Shown: positions 1 through 10,602 of the stretch, in pieces | Layout of the letters: each line of letters begins with the position of its first letter | Numbering within the stretch: position 1 is the first letter of the stretch | Source of the DNA: Larix kaempferi | Taxonomy: Eukaryota; Streptophyta; Pinopsida; Pinales; Pinaceae | NCBI GenBank assembly: GCA_027924585.1 | Contig: BSBM01000964.1 | Coordinates: forward strand, 5,859,501-5,923,500 | Direction: 5' to 3' | DNA: 64,000 bases | Program-made: the position numbers and the translations under genes | Notes under the pieces: generated by a model | What the model was told of the DNA's origin: nothing | Databases searched by the model: none | What the model saw: only the letters and a program-made list of their open reading frames with translations

Positions 1-408
1 ACCAAGGATACTATGATACACCTAGGACTCCAATTAATGGTCATACCTACAACTACCGTGCTACAGCTAGCTGACACATCTATAGTAAGACCTAAGGGAT
101 ACTTGAAGACATAATTATCAATATCAAATACTGGGAATACCTAGTTGACTTTATAGTCATTAAAGTAAAGAGTAAACTTAGTGGATACCCCATAATACTA
201 GGAAGACCCTGGATGGAAATTGTAGATGCTTACATGGGATGTAAATCGGGCAATATGAAAATCACCAGAGGCCAAGCTAGGAAGAAAATAACGATTTATC
301 CCCCAGCAAGGAAGTCTTCAGACTTAGAATATCAGAACTGGATCGATGATTATGATGACACATCCAAACAAAACATACGACATGTCCTTACAATTGAAGC
401 TTCCCTAT
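1..408 (+). pseudogene. Gypsy retropepsin C-terminal half, interrupted
   Basis: Aspartic protease part of the gypsy polyprotein, which normally cuts Gag-Pol inside the virus-like particle. The first about 100 bases read LQLADTS-like sequence in frame 1. A one-base frameshift near 97-102 then moves to frame 3, which reads on through YWEYLVDF and the retropepsin C-terminal signature IILGRPWM at about 192-215. The catalytic Asp-Ser/Thr-Gly motif is not visible and should lie left of the window. The frame is cut at 408 by the 5' LTR of the copia element and resumes at 6911 in phase. Confidence 0.75.
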
Positions 409-988
409 TGTTGATGTATATGTAACTTCAGAATGTATTTCACCCATGTATTTCATCTATGTATATTGTACTCCTATAGAGATGTTATTATTCCTCTATA
501 CGGAAGTGTTTGTATTCCTATAGAGATGTTATTATTCCTCTATATGGAAGTGTCGTCATTTATATTGTAAGTGTCGTAACTTATACTTGATGGGTTATTA
601 GACCACCTTGTTGGGGTCGGCCCTGTATAAGTCATATGGGTCAAAGGGTTATTAGACCACCCTATTGGGGGTCAGCCATGTGGGTCAAAGGGTTATTAGA
701 CCACCCTATTGGGTGTCGGCCTAGTCAGCATTATGTTATGTGGTTAAGTTAAGGCCGACCTAGTAAAGGTTATTGGGCAAGTCAAGTAATGTATAAATAG
801 AGTGTCGGTGGCACTCTATTTGATCATTCTATTCTCACACACACTCTTTGGAGAGTGCCGCACTTGTGGAGGAGGAGAAGCTTCTACTAGGATATTTCTA
901 TCTCTTATGCTTGGGTTGTATCATTGCTCTATCTATCTCTGAGGAAATTATTGGGGTTTTCCACGTTTATGGTTTTCCCCAAGTAAAC
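409..988 (+). repeat. 5' LTR of copia copy 1, 3'-truncated
   Basis: Collinear with 6204-6783 at a few substitutions per 100 bases by eye. Similarity stops at TAAAC (984-988). The last about 120 bases of the LTR, the PBS and about 450 bases of leader seen in copia copy 2 are absent. It holds two units of a 44-bp repeat (from 473 and 517, each with TATAGAG...CTCTATA ends), three repeats starting GGGTTATTAGACCACC (592, 646, 690) and a TATA box with hairpin. Confidence 0.9.
792..821 (+). promoter_or_regulatory. TATA box overlapping a hairpin, copia copy 1 5' LTR
   Basis: TATAAATA at 792-799. AAATAGAGTG (795-804) pairs perfectly with CACTCTATTT (812-821) around a 7-base loop. The same stem occurs in all four LTRs of the family, with different loops. 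Confidence 0.65.
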
Positions 989-3301
989 AGGTCATGTTGT
1001 GACACTTGGCATAACTCTCTCTATGAGAATCGAATTGAGGTCAGACCTATGGGGTTGGAAAGATGACAGATTGAGCTACCACATGTAGAGGTTTCAGACC
1101 CTGTGGATCGGAAAGTTTGGAGTTACACTAGAAACAATCAGGTGCATATTTCTGTCAAAATAGAATTATTTTTTAGCACCTTCATTCATGGCTTTGAGAA
1201 TTTAGGGTTTCAGATAAAGTTGGAATTTTTGTAATCGGAGACCACGGCTGGATGCTACTCATCAAAATCAAAATTTAGAGACCAAGATCAGATTTTTTGG
1301 TTGGGAAGAAGGCCGGGCTTGATCAAACCCCAGTTCGGGACTTTGATCGGAAAGATGGAAAATTAGGGCTTTTGCAAAAGTTGGAATTTTGGAAATCCGT
1401 GACCACGAGTGGAAGATCCTCAGACAAATAGAAGCTTAGAGCTTTGAATCAAAATTTTTGGTTGGGTGAAGCTCCGAGAAACTCAAACCCTAATTCAGGC
1501 TCCTCCCTAGTGAATACGCAAAACTAAAAGGCAATTTTGAGGGGTGAAACTTTGTTGTTTTCCAATTCTAAGTATACCAACTTGACTAGCTCAAAAAGGC
1601 ACATCCTTCTATCCTTTTAGAAGTTTGAAATTCAAAGTTTGAATTTTTAGGGTTTCTCTGACAAACCCTAATCCAGCTCCAGATCCAGTTCCTACAAATC
1701 AAGTGGATTGGGTTAATCCTAGAAGAGAATGGATTGGTCACCTGCATAAGTGAAGACGTTCATGTTTCAGAGGGAGATGAGGCTAAGGCCTTTCATAAGA
1801 AGATTACAAGCAATCTCGACAGGTATGACTTATCCAGGTATGTTTCAAGATTTGTTCATGATTAAGTTTATGGTATGTTTGTCTTCATATTATTACAGTT
1901 AGTACAATCTTGATTAAATTTAGACTTGTCGTATCACCTTAATAAAATTATGAATGCATGATAGAAGATATTCATTGATTAGGGTGTTGACACTTATGAT
2001 TGTACTAATGCATTATGGTGTTATATGAGGTTTATGTTGTCCGCTAACATGAAAGGTACACCAAGAAAGACAAATCATGTTCTAGTTCAAGAACATATGA
2101 TCATGGTGAGATGAAGACAAAGATTCATCCATTGTCATGGATCACTTAGAAGATATATTTATGAGGTATGTATACCTTGGTTCTATAATGGTTAACTTAT
2201 GAGATATGCAGGTTACTAGCACAAGTCATTGAAGAGAACAAGAAGACATCATGTGGGTATGTTAGACATAACTGGCTAACATACTAATCCAGGTATGTTT
2301 TTCCTATATCAAGTTAGAATCCTACCTTGTGATAGGATCTATTATATAAGTATACATGGCATGATTGATAATGATTATTCATAGGTTTGAATAATCATGG
2401 GTGTATGCATATTATGTTTCTTACCTTAATTGATGATATGACTAACCAGAAGAGTCATAAAAGTATAGGTTTGAGTAATCACGGGTTTAGGCATATTATG
2501 TTTCTTACTTTAATTTATGATATGACTAACAATAAGAGTCCTTGAATACTAATGCTTATTATTTCTGTTTGAAATTATCATTACTATACATGCTTAAGAT
2601 TATTGTGTTTTGATAGTATTGAGAATATACTAATAAATGTATAATTATGTATGAGATCTTGAGGATGTCACAATAATGATACTTGTAAGCATGCATAGTG
2701 ATCGAGGATGGATATAAGATCAAGGACAGGTAATCCAGGAAGCAAAGCTCAAGAGGGAGCACACTCCAGTAGTTTCTGCAAGTATGCAGATATTCAGAGG
2801 GAGTCGACCACTTCTCACAATCCACATCAGGATGGAATTGCAAAGATTCAGAGGGAGTCCACCCAACAACCAAACAAAGATAAGTATTTGAATTGTCATT
2901 TCTTACATATTGTTTTGTTTAAATAATGTTGTTCAATGATGTATATGCTTATGTTCCTAGACATAGGTTGTGTATTATGCATATTAGAATAATTGCATTA
3001 ATGAACAATATACTACTAATATGCATGTGATGGGTAAGTGGCCTATGGCACTGTACAACATTCCATTGCTACTTATCTAGAATGAAACCTCTTTGCTGAC
3101 ATGTTGGGAGTTGTGCACACTCTTAAAAATGTTCTAGTAGAGATTGGAAGGCATCTAGAAAGTTATGGGATATGGATAAATGTTGTATTGAAGCATTGGC
3201 TAAAATAATTGCATGACTATATGACATATTTCTTTATGTGTAAGAATTTGTTCTGAAAACTATGAGATGTTTCTAATCATGCAATTTAACTTGTTTTGTA
3301 G
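989..3301 (+). other. Copia copy 1 internal region without gag, protease or integrase
   Basis: No ORF matching copia gag, protease or integrase is visible. The first part (to about 1700) is leader-like and collinear with copia copy 2. The rest is AT-rich with exon/intron-like borders shared by both copies: GTATGA at 1831, GTATGT at 2166, 2257 and 2293, an ATGCAG acceptor at 2206-2211, and a TTTTGTAG acceptor ending at 3301 directly before the RT segment. The 45-nt block 2212-2256 reads LLAQVIEENKK in one frame. Purine tracts AGAGGGAG recur near 1774, 2750, 2796 and 2850. Origin is unknown: either a captured host gene piece or degenerate element sequence. Confidence 0.6.
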
Positions 3302-4814
3302 GAAAGATCATATACCATCACCTACAAAAGAAGGAATACAACATTTGTTCCAGCAACAAAGATATCTATTGAAGATATTTAAGATATGGAAGGTATTGAA
3401 GTCCTTAGGATCTGGGATGAAGTAATTGAAGAGTGCCATGATCAGTCGATCATGAAGAATGATGTTTGGGATGCAGTCCCAAGACCTGAAGGGAAGTCTA
3501 CTGTGACTTCCAAATGGATCTATAAGATCAAGCATGCTGCAGATGGTAGCATGGAGAAAGACAAAATGAGTGAGGAAATGGAAGATACACCAGATGGATG
3601 TCAAGACAACCTTCTTGAATGGTGTAGTCAAAGAGGAAGTGTATGTGGAGTAGCCACTTGGTTTTGAAACAGATGATAGGAAGTCATATTTGTGTAGATT
3701 AAAGAATGCCTTATATGGCTTGAAGCAAGATCCTAGGACTTGGTATGGTAGGATGGATAGTTTCCTATCTAGTTTGGGCTTTACCAAGAGTAAAGCGGAT
3801 TCCAACCTTTACTACAAGGTTTAGGAAGGCAAGCCTGTGATACTACTATTGTATGTGGATGACCAGTTTATTACAGGTGATGATAGATTGATTGTCAATA
3901 CCAAGAGGAAACTTCTAGCTGAGTTCAAGATGAAGAACTTCGGTATGATGGACTACTTTCTTGACATGGAGGTGTGGCAGAGTGCAGATGGAATCTTCCT
4001 TGGACAAGGGAAGTATGCAGTAGAGATCCTGAAGAGGTTCGGGATGATGGACTACAAGACCATGGCCACACCTATGGCATTGAACCTGAAGCTTCTGTGT
4101 GATGCTTCATCTGATCCGGTTGATGTCACTGTGTATCATCAGATGATTGAGTCCTTGATGTACATGATGAACATGAGACCATATATTTTCTTTGCGATGA
4201 GCACATTGACCAAGTTCCTGACGGATCTGAGAAATGTTCACCTAGTTTTTGTAAAACATATTCTGAGGTGCCTGAAGGGTACATTTGATTATGGGCTCAA
4301 GTATGATGCGAATAAAATGTTTAACCTCCAAGGTTATGTTGATTCAGATTGGACAGGAAGTGCTGCAAATAGGAAGAGCACTTCTGGGTGCTGCTTCACT
4401 ATGGGATCAGGTGTGATCTCTTGGTTTAGTAGGAAGCAGTCTTGCGTAGCACTAAGTACAGCTGAGGTAGAGTATGTTGCAGCCTGTTTGGCTAGTTGTG
4501 AGGTAGTATTGCTTCGAAAGATACTGTCTGAGTTATTTGATTTACCACTGGAGGCTACTAGTATATTTTGTGACAACCAGAGTTGTCTGAATCTGTCTGA
4601 GAACCCGATGTTCCACGATAGGTCGAAACACATAGAGATCAAATACCACTATATCAGGGATATGATGCAGAGGAGAGCAGTGAAGCTCCTGTATGTTGCG
4701 ACGGATGAGCAGATTGCAGATGTGTTTACGAAGCCATTAGCCAGAGTGAAGTTTGAGTACTTCAAAGAGAGGCTTGGTGTTCTTCAACTTGACGACACTT
4801 TGAGGAAGAAGTGA
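3302..4814 (+). pseudogene. Copia reverse transcriptase-RNase H, broken (copy 1)
   Basis: Remnant of the copia Pol C-terminal half. The start reads IMKNDVWDAVPRPEGK and SKWIYKIKHAADGS, the usual N-terminal edge of copia RT. About 120 bases are then missing compared with the family pattern (the YKARFVARG to APVARYTS stretch) and the frame shifts. It continues with KTTFLNGVV, in-frame TAG at 3651 and TAG at 3822, then a clean 978-base frame (3837-4814) with the catalytic YVDD box. RNase H motifs follow: VDSDWTG, ALSTAEVEYVA, CDNQSCLNLSENP, ADVFTKPLA. No integrase lies upstream. Enzymatically dead because of the deletion and stops, but the last 325 codons are well kept. Confidence 0.9.
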
Positions 4815-4930
4815 TGGAGACATTTGTTGAAGCCATTCCAAGCATGGTGGAAGGAGGATCCTTCACATGTCTATGGATATAAGCACTGGATTATGAGCAT
4901 TAGGATGATGTTCTAGTTTCTCCTCTGTAT

Positions 4931-5078
4931 GATCATTTGGATCATTTATGTATGTATGCATCATGTTGGATGTTGAATATGATCAGTTGGATCATTTATG
5001 TATGTATGCATCATGATGGATGCTGCATATGATCAGTTGGATCATTTATGTATGTATGCATCATGTTGGATGCTTGGA
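4931..5078 (+). repeat. 50-bp tandem repeat, three copies
   Basis: Units start at 4931, 4981 and 5031 with GATCAKTTGGATCATTTATG followed by TATGTATGCATCATG. Nearly identical units, so recent. They sit between the RNase H stop and the polypurine tract. Confidence 0.9.
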
Positions 5079-5084
5079 CCATGT

Positions 5085-5375
5085 ATTTGTATATGTATCA
5101 GGTGGATACGTTGTATGATCAGGTAAATCATGTATGTTGATGGATACATTGTGTGGATCATGTATCTATGTATGTATCAGGTAGATACATTGTATATGAT
5201 GATATGTATCAGGTAGATACTTGGTATGCATCAGGTGGATGCATTGTATGATTAGGATGATCATGGATGACGAGCTTCAGGATGTTTCTCCAGATGACAT
5301 GCATCAGGACGATGGAGTGATGATGATCAGGATGATCATGTGTACATCAGGATGATGTATGGTGAGTATCAGGTG
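5085..5375 (+). repeat. Degenerate short repeats with TATCAGGTRGATAC
   Basis: Many diverged copies of a 20-40 base motif built on TATCAGGTGGATAC and ATGATCAGG. Probably an older layer of the array before it. Confidence 0.65.
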
Positions 5376-5454
5376 GATACTCCATGGTCGTGGACAAGTT
5401 GTGCAGATGAGCATGTAAGTAGACTTGGGGAATTTGGACAGGATGAAAAAGGCC

Positions 5455-5955
5455 TCAGCTGCTCTTTCAGGGCATTTCTCTGGGAGGACATATAATAGCA
5501 CCCTGGGAGATTTGCAGATGCTCTTTCTAGGTTTTTCGGCTGGAATATAATATCTCCCTGGGAAATCTAGCAAATGCTCTTGTGAGGTTTTTCCCTATGG
5601 CATGTAATGTGTCCTTGAGAGATCCGACAGGTAGAGCTGTGTGCTCGTAACAACCTGGGATGCTCTTGCAAGGTTTTTCCATGACCACATGTAATATGCT
5701 CCTCGGAGATCCGATAGGTAGAGTTGTGTGCTTGTAACAAAGTAGGATGCTTCAGCCAGGTTTTGTGGTGAGATCACATGTAATGTGCTCCTAGGAGGTC
5801 CGACAGGTAGAGCTGTGTGCTCCTAATAGCCTGGGATGCTTCAACCAGGTTTTGTGATGGGTCACATGTAATGTGCTCCTGGGAGATCCGACAAGTAGAG
5901 TTGTGTGCTCATAACAGCCTGGGATGTTGCAGCCAAGTTTTGTGATGCACGTAAT
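5455..5955 (+). repeat. 56- to 89-bp tandem repeat in copia copy 1 3' region
   Basis: Motif GAGATCCGACAGGTAGAG recurs with its GAT at 5621, 5708, 5797 and 5885 (spacing 87, 89, 88). Two shorter units of about 56 bases with CCCTGGGARAT precede it (about 5500 and 5556). Not coding; absent from the same position in copia copy 2. Confidence 0.85.
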
Positions 5956-6194
5956 AAGTGCTGAGGATTCCATAGTATGGCCAGTGATGATGAACACCTG
6001 CAGATGGTGGGCCTACATCTAGTATGAAAAAGGACTCGCTCTATAAAACTTCCTATGATGAGTAGATTCAGAGATTGATTGAGATAGAAACAGCAGTGAC
6101 GATGACGATGATTCGAGGATAATGATTCATTGATGATGATCCAGAGAAGAAGACTTGTGCTAGCAGATCTGTGTCGAGAAATACCTTCCTAGTT

Positions 6195-6203
6195 AAGAGG
6201 GAG
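6195..6203 (+). other. Polypurine tract of copia copy 1
   Basis: AAGAGGGAG directly before the 3' LTR at 6204. By family knowledge it primes plus-strand DNA synthesis. Confidence 0.75.
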
Positions 6204-6905
6204 TGTTGATGTATATGTAACTTCGGAATGTATTTCACCCATGTATTTCATCTATGTATATTGTACTCCTATAGAGATGTTATTATTCCTCTATACGGAA
6301 GTGTTTGTATTCCTATAGAGATGTTATTATTCCTCTATACAGAAGTGTCGTCATTTATATTATAAGTGTCGTAACTTATACTTGATGGGTTATTAGACCA
6401 CCTTGTTGGGGTCGGCCCTATATAAGTCATGTGGGTTGAAGGGTTATTAGACCACCCTATTGGGGGTCGGCCATGTGGGTCAAAGGGTTATTAGACCACC
6501 CTATTGGGTGTCAGCCGAGTCAGCATTATGTTATGTGGGTAAGTTAAGGCCGACTTAGTAAAGGTTATTAGGAAAGTCAAGTCATGTATAAATAGAGTGC
6601 GGGAGGCACTCTATTTGATCATTCTATTCTCACACACACTCTTTGGAGAGTGGCGCACTTGTGGAGGAGGAGAAGCTGCTGCTAGGAGATGTCTATCTCT
6701 TATGCTTGGGTTGTATCATTGCTCTATCTATCTATGAGGAAGTTATTGGGGTTTTTCACCTTTATGGTTTTCCCTAAGTAAACTTTGTGTCTCTTGTGTG
6801 CTTGCATTATTGTGTCCAGGATTGATATGTTGTAGATATGTTGTACATGTTGTTCTCTTAGTTAAGATCCTAGATCAGATTGAAGTAAATTCTGAAAAAC
6901 TAACA
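6204..6905 (+). repeat. 3' LTR of copia copy 1, full length
   Basis: 702 bases, TGTTGATG...ACTAACA. Gives the complete LTR structure of the family: 44-bp repeats with TATAGAG/CTCTATA ends, three GGGTTATTAGACC repeats, TATA box at 6587, a second small hairpin CACTCT-TTGG-AGAGTG near 6640, and a tail ending AATTCTGAAAAACTAACA. Confidence 0.95.
6587..6616 (+). promoter_or_regulatory. TATA box overlapping an 11-bp perfect hairpin, copia copy 1 3' LTR
   Basis: TATAAATA at 6587-6594. AAATAGAGTGC (6590-6600) pairs with GCACTCTATTT (6606-6616) around the loop GGGAG. The position suggests the core promoter, with the start site just downstream. Confidence 0.65.
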
Positions 6906-6910
6906 CTTAT

Positions 6911-9900
6911 CACTAAAGGCCATCGATGAAGATAGTCATTTAGATAGGTTTATACAAACTACTTCTTCTAATTATAATATGTTCGAATATTTTCTTGGCA
7001 CAAGTCAGCAGCAAGGCCAGGAAACATTAAACCACGATTCTAACAAAATGTGGGTGGAGGTACTCACACTTGAACAACATCCAATTCAGATAAAATCAGT
7101 TGAGATAATGCCTGGTAGGACAATTAATATTAACTCCAATCTAGAGCCAGGACAAGAACAACAATTACTGAAGGTACCATCAGACAACAACAAAGCCTTT
7201 CCACGGACATACACTGACATGAAGGGTATCCACCCAGACATATGTAAGCACTATATCCATATAAAGGAAGGAATTGTTCCTATCAGGAAACCACAGAGAA
7301 GAATGAATCCAACATTAAAGGACATAGTTAAGTTGGAATTATAAAGGCTGTTAGATGCAAGGTTCATATACCCAATCTTAGATTATGAGTGGGTATCACC
7401 ACTAGTCATAGTTCCTAAAAAAGGAGGGAAGTGGAGGATTTGTGTGGACTACAGAGAGATCAATAAAGAAACCAAGAAATATCACTTCCCTCTCCCATTT
7501 ATCAACCAATTACTGGACACATTAGTTGGGAACAAATTTTTCTCATTCTTGGATGGGTTCAGTGGTTACAATCAAATCCTCATTCACCCAGCTAACCAGG
7601 ACAAAACAACATTCACATGGCCATGGGGCACTTATGCATACAGAGTGCTTCCCTTTGGGCTCTGTAATGCCCCAACAACGTTTCAAAGGGCAATCCTAAG
7701 TATCTTCTCTGATTTTATTAATGAACAAATGGAGGTCTACATGGATGAATTCACACCCTATGGCTAGAATTTGGACCAAGCACTAAAAAATCTAGAACTG
7801 GTTTTGAAAAAACGTATTGAGATGAGCTTATGCCTCAACAACGATAAATGCAGAATGATCATGGAAGAAGGCATTTTTCTTGGACACCATATTTCAAAGA
7901 GAGGAATAGAAGTTGATGAGGAAAAAGTCACAGTCATCAGAACACTACCACCACCTATGAAGCAGAGAGATGTGAGAAGCTTTCTTGGACAAACAAGATA
8001 ATATAGAAGATTCATTGAGAGTTATAGAAAAATTGTTGCACCAATGTTTGCTCTACTCACAAAAGACACAGAATTCACATGGTCAAAACAGTGTATTCTA
8101 TCATTTGACAAACTCAAAGAGAAAATAATTATAGCTCAAGTACTCCAAGGACCAGATTGGGCACTTCCATTCCACATCCACTCAGATGCAATAGATAATT
8201 CCATTGGATCTATCCTTAGACAAGAAAGAGAGAACAAGCCCTATGCTATATATTATATTAGTAAAAATTTGGCAGGAGCAGAATTAAATTATACTGTCAC
8301 AGAGAAGGCGTTTTTGGTTGTCATACATGCCATTAAAAAATTCAGGCACTACATAATTGGATACAAATTTTTTTTCCATACAGACCATTCAGCAATAAGG
8401 TATCTCATGAACAAAACTAATACAAGTGCTCGAATTATTAGATGGCTACTCCTCTTGCAAGAGTTTGACATCACAATTTTGGATAAGCCAGGAAAACACA
8501 ATGTAGTGGCTGATTTTTTGTCTAGGCTCACCCATGGACAAGACAATGAAGTGGTAAATGACAGTTTTCCTTATGATCATCTTGTTTCAATATCCACAAG
8601 AAGCCCATGGTTTTCTATCATAGCAAACTATTTAGTGTCTGGGAAATTTCCGTCACATTACAGCCACAAAGGGAAGAATAAAGTCATAATACAAAGTGCC
8701 ACGTACACATGGATAGAGGGAATGCTCTTCTAAAAAGGTCCATATCAAATATTAAGAAGATGCATTAGAGAAGATGAAGTGCATGACATAATGCATGCCA
8801 CTCACAATGATCCATGTGGAGAACACTATGCTGCAAAAAGGACAGCCTATAAAATTTTGCAAACATATTATTATTGGCCAACAATCGACAAGGATGCATA
8901 TGAATATGTTTCACACTGTGATGACTGCCAACAAATGGGGAAGCCTACACAAAGAGAATAAATGGCTCTCAATCCACAAATCTCCTTAGAAGCATTCAAG
9001 AAATGGGGATTTTATTTCATTAGTCCAATCAACCCCCAATAAAATCAGAAAAGCTACATTCTTGTATGCACTGACTACCTTACAAAGTGGACTAAGGTAA
9101 CAGCACTTGCTGCAGCAAATGAAACCAATGTGGCAAAAATTTTCACTGAGCAAATCTTCCACAGGTTTGGAGTCCCAAGAGAACTAGTTTCTGATCAAGG
9201 CCCACAGTTTACATCAAATCTAATAGAAGAACTGCTTCAAAGAAACAATGTTAAGCACAAACATTCCTCCTCCTATCACCCTCAAGCTAATGGTCAAGTT
9301 GAGGTAACCAACAAAGAGTTAGAAAGGATTTTGACGAAGATAGTGCAACTCCACAAGAAATTTTGGGTAGATAGATTAAGTGAAGCAGTTTGGGCTTGTA
9401 ATACCACATGGAAAACAACAACAAGCTTCACCCCATATGATATAGTTTATGGAAAGAAAGTTATGCTTCCCATTGAATTTGAAAACAAGACATTGAGAAT
9501 TGCAGCACAGTTAAATATGGAACTTTCAGACATCCAACAGGAATGCATGCTATAATTAAATCAACTGGATGAGCAATGCCAGCAAGCACTTGGCCATACT
9601 GAAATCATCCAGCAACCAAGGAAGAAGTGGCATGACACACACATAAAGCAGAAAAAGTTCAAGGAAGGTGACTGGGAACTGCTCTATGGATCCAGGTTTC
9701 ACACTTTCAAGGGAAAACTAACAACCAGATGGATTGGACCCTACATCATTGAACAGATCTATGACAATGGAGCTATTAGAATTACAACAATATATGAAGA
9801 AAAAATCCCCATGTTGGTGAATGGACACAGATTAAAAATATACAAGACACCACAGTCCAAAGAAGAATTCACAGACATACTCTACCAGCAAAGTCTAATG

Positions 9901-9927
9901 CTGATAGAGAGCATCCAATGTAACTGA
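6911..9927 (+). pseudogene. Gypsy pol: RT, RNase H, integrase, with seven in-frame stops
   Basis: Continues the protease frame after the nested copia element without a frameshift to the TGA at 9925. RT: WRICVDYREIN, FLDGFSGYNQI, FGLCNAPTTFQR and the catalytic box, here YMDE (about 7738-7749) instead of the expected MDD. RNase H: HSDAIDNSIGSIL, TEKAF, HTDHSA, VADFLSRL, all acidic residues kept. Integrase: HATHNDPCGEH and CDDC zinc site, CTDYLTKW, VSDQGPQFTS, GQVEVTNKELE (D,D,E kept), then a C-terminal GPY-like WIGPYIIEQI. In-frame stops: TAA 7342, TAG 7765, TAA 7999, TAA 8731, TAA 8959, TAA 9040, TAA 9553. Several fit C-to-T change of CAA or CAG. Relationship to Athila/Tat is from motifs only. 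Confidence 0.88.
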
Positions 9928-9937
9928 TCTGCAGTTA

Positions 9938-10100
9938 CTAAAAAAAAAGAAGAACAAAAAGAGAAAAAAAGGAGAAAAAAGGAGAAAAAATGAAAAAATG
10001 AACAGAAAAAAAAAATGAAACAAGAGAAAAATGAAAAAAATAAAGAAAATGAAAAGGAGAAAAATGAATTGAGAATGAAAAATAAAAAAATGATTCACTC
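9938..10100 (+). repeat. Purine-rich low-complexity tract after pol
   Basis: Almost pure A/G (GAAAAAAAGGAG, GAGAAAAATG types). Phe-rich ORFs on the opposite strand are a by-product of this composition. Confidence 0.8.
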
Positions 10101-10197
10101 AAGGTTATCACAAGTGAATTGCAGGAAATCATACATCCCCATGAAGAACCAACATGCATATTACAAGTAGATCAAATCAAGCGAGCTAGGTAGCAAT

Positions 10198-10440
10198 ATT
10201 CAAGCGAGCCAGCCATCTATTCAAGTGAGACAGAAATCTAATCAAGTGACCGAGAAAATAATCAAGCACTATAGAAATGAAGCGAGCCAACCATCTGTTC
10301 AAGTGAGCCATAAATCTAATCAAGTGAGCCAAAAAATAATCAAGCAGTACAGAAATCAAGCAAGCCAGCCATCTGTTCAAGCGAGCCAGAAATTTAATCA
10401 AGTAAGCCACAAAATAATCAAATCAAGCGAGCCATCCATA
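10198..10440 (+). repeat. 78-bp tandem repeat that keeps a reading frame
   Basis: GCGAGCCAGCCATCT-type motif at 10204, 10282 and 10360 (period exactly 78), then a shorter step to 10428. 78 is 26 codons, and the ORF 10225-10602 runs through, giving a 26-residue Gln/Ser/Lys-rich repeat (SQPSVQ, SNQVSQKIIK). Shorter SNQVS-like subrepeats lie inside the unit. Family knowledge: Tat-type elements often carry tandem repeats between pol and the 3' LTR. Whether it is translated cannot be told; no start context supports it. Confidence 0.85.
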
Positions 10441-10602
10441 ATTCAAGCGACCCAGAAAGAATCACGCACTACAAAAATCAAGTCAGCAAATTTAGGGAAT
10501 ATTTCGAACTCAATACTGAGCATAAGAGCAAAGTCAAATCAAAATTTGACACAAAAATCAAAGCATGGAGATACAACATCTTCAAAAGAACCGGTTGAAT
10601 GA

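Larger units (their letters stand above)
409..6905 (+). mobile_element. Ty1/copia element copy 1, nested in the gypsy element
   Basis: The two LTRs start with the same TGTTGATGTATATG. The 3' copy ends in ACTAACA. Flanking 5-mers are CCTAT (404-408) and CTTAT (6906-6910), a target-site duplication with one mismatch. Inside are an intron-like region without gag, then RT-RNase H, several tandem repeat arrays and a polypurine tract. The PBS is missing because of a deletion running from the 5' LTR into the leader. The element is non-autonomous as it stands. It belongs to the same family as the element at 13,283-18,985. Confidence 0.9.

Noticed and set aside
3308-3805. 165-codon ORF on the - strand over copia RT
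   Set aside because: Antisense shadow of the RT frame; the motifs are on the + strand.
5304-5997. Three - strand ORFs with similar peptides (TTLLVGSPRSTLHV type)
   Set aside because: Open frames across the 88-bp array; similarity comes from the DNA repeat.
9895-10159. Phe-rich ORFs on the - strand
   Set aside because: Produced by the A/G-rich tract on the + strand; no protein-like composition.
10186-10410. ORF on the - strand with LIRFLAHLNRWLA repeats
   Set aside because: Antisense of the 78-bp repeat; its repeat pattern is forced by the DNA repeat.
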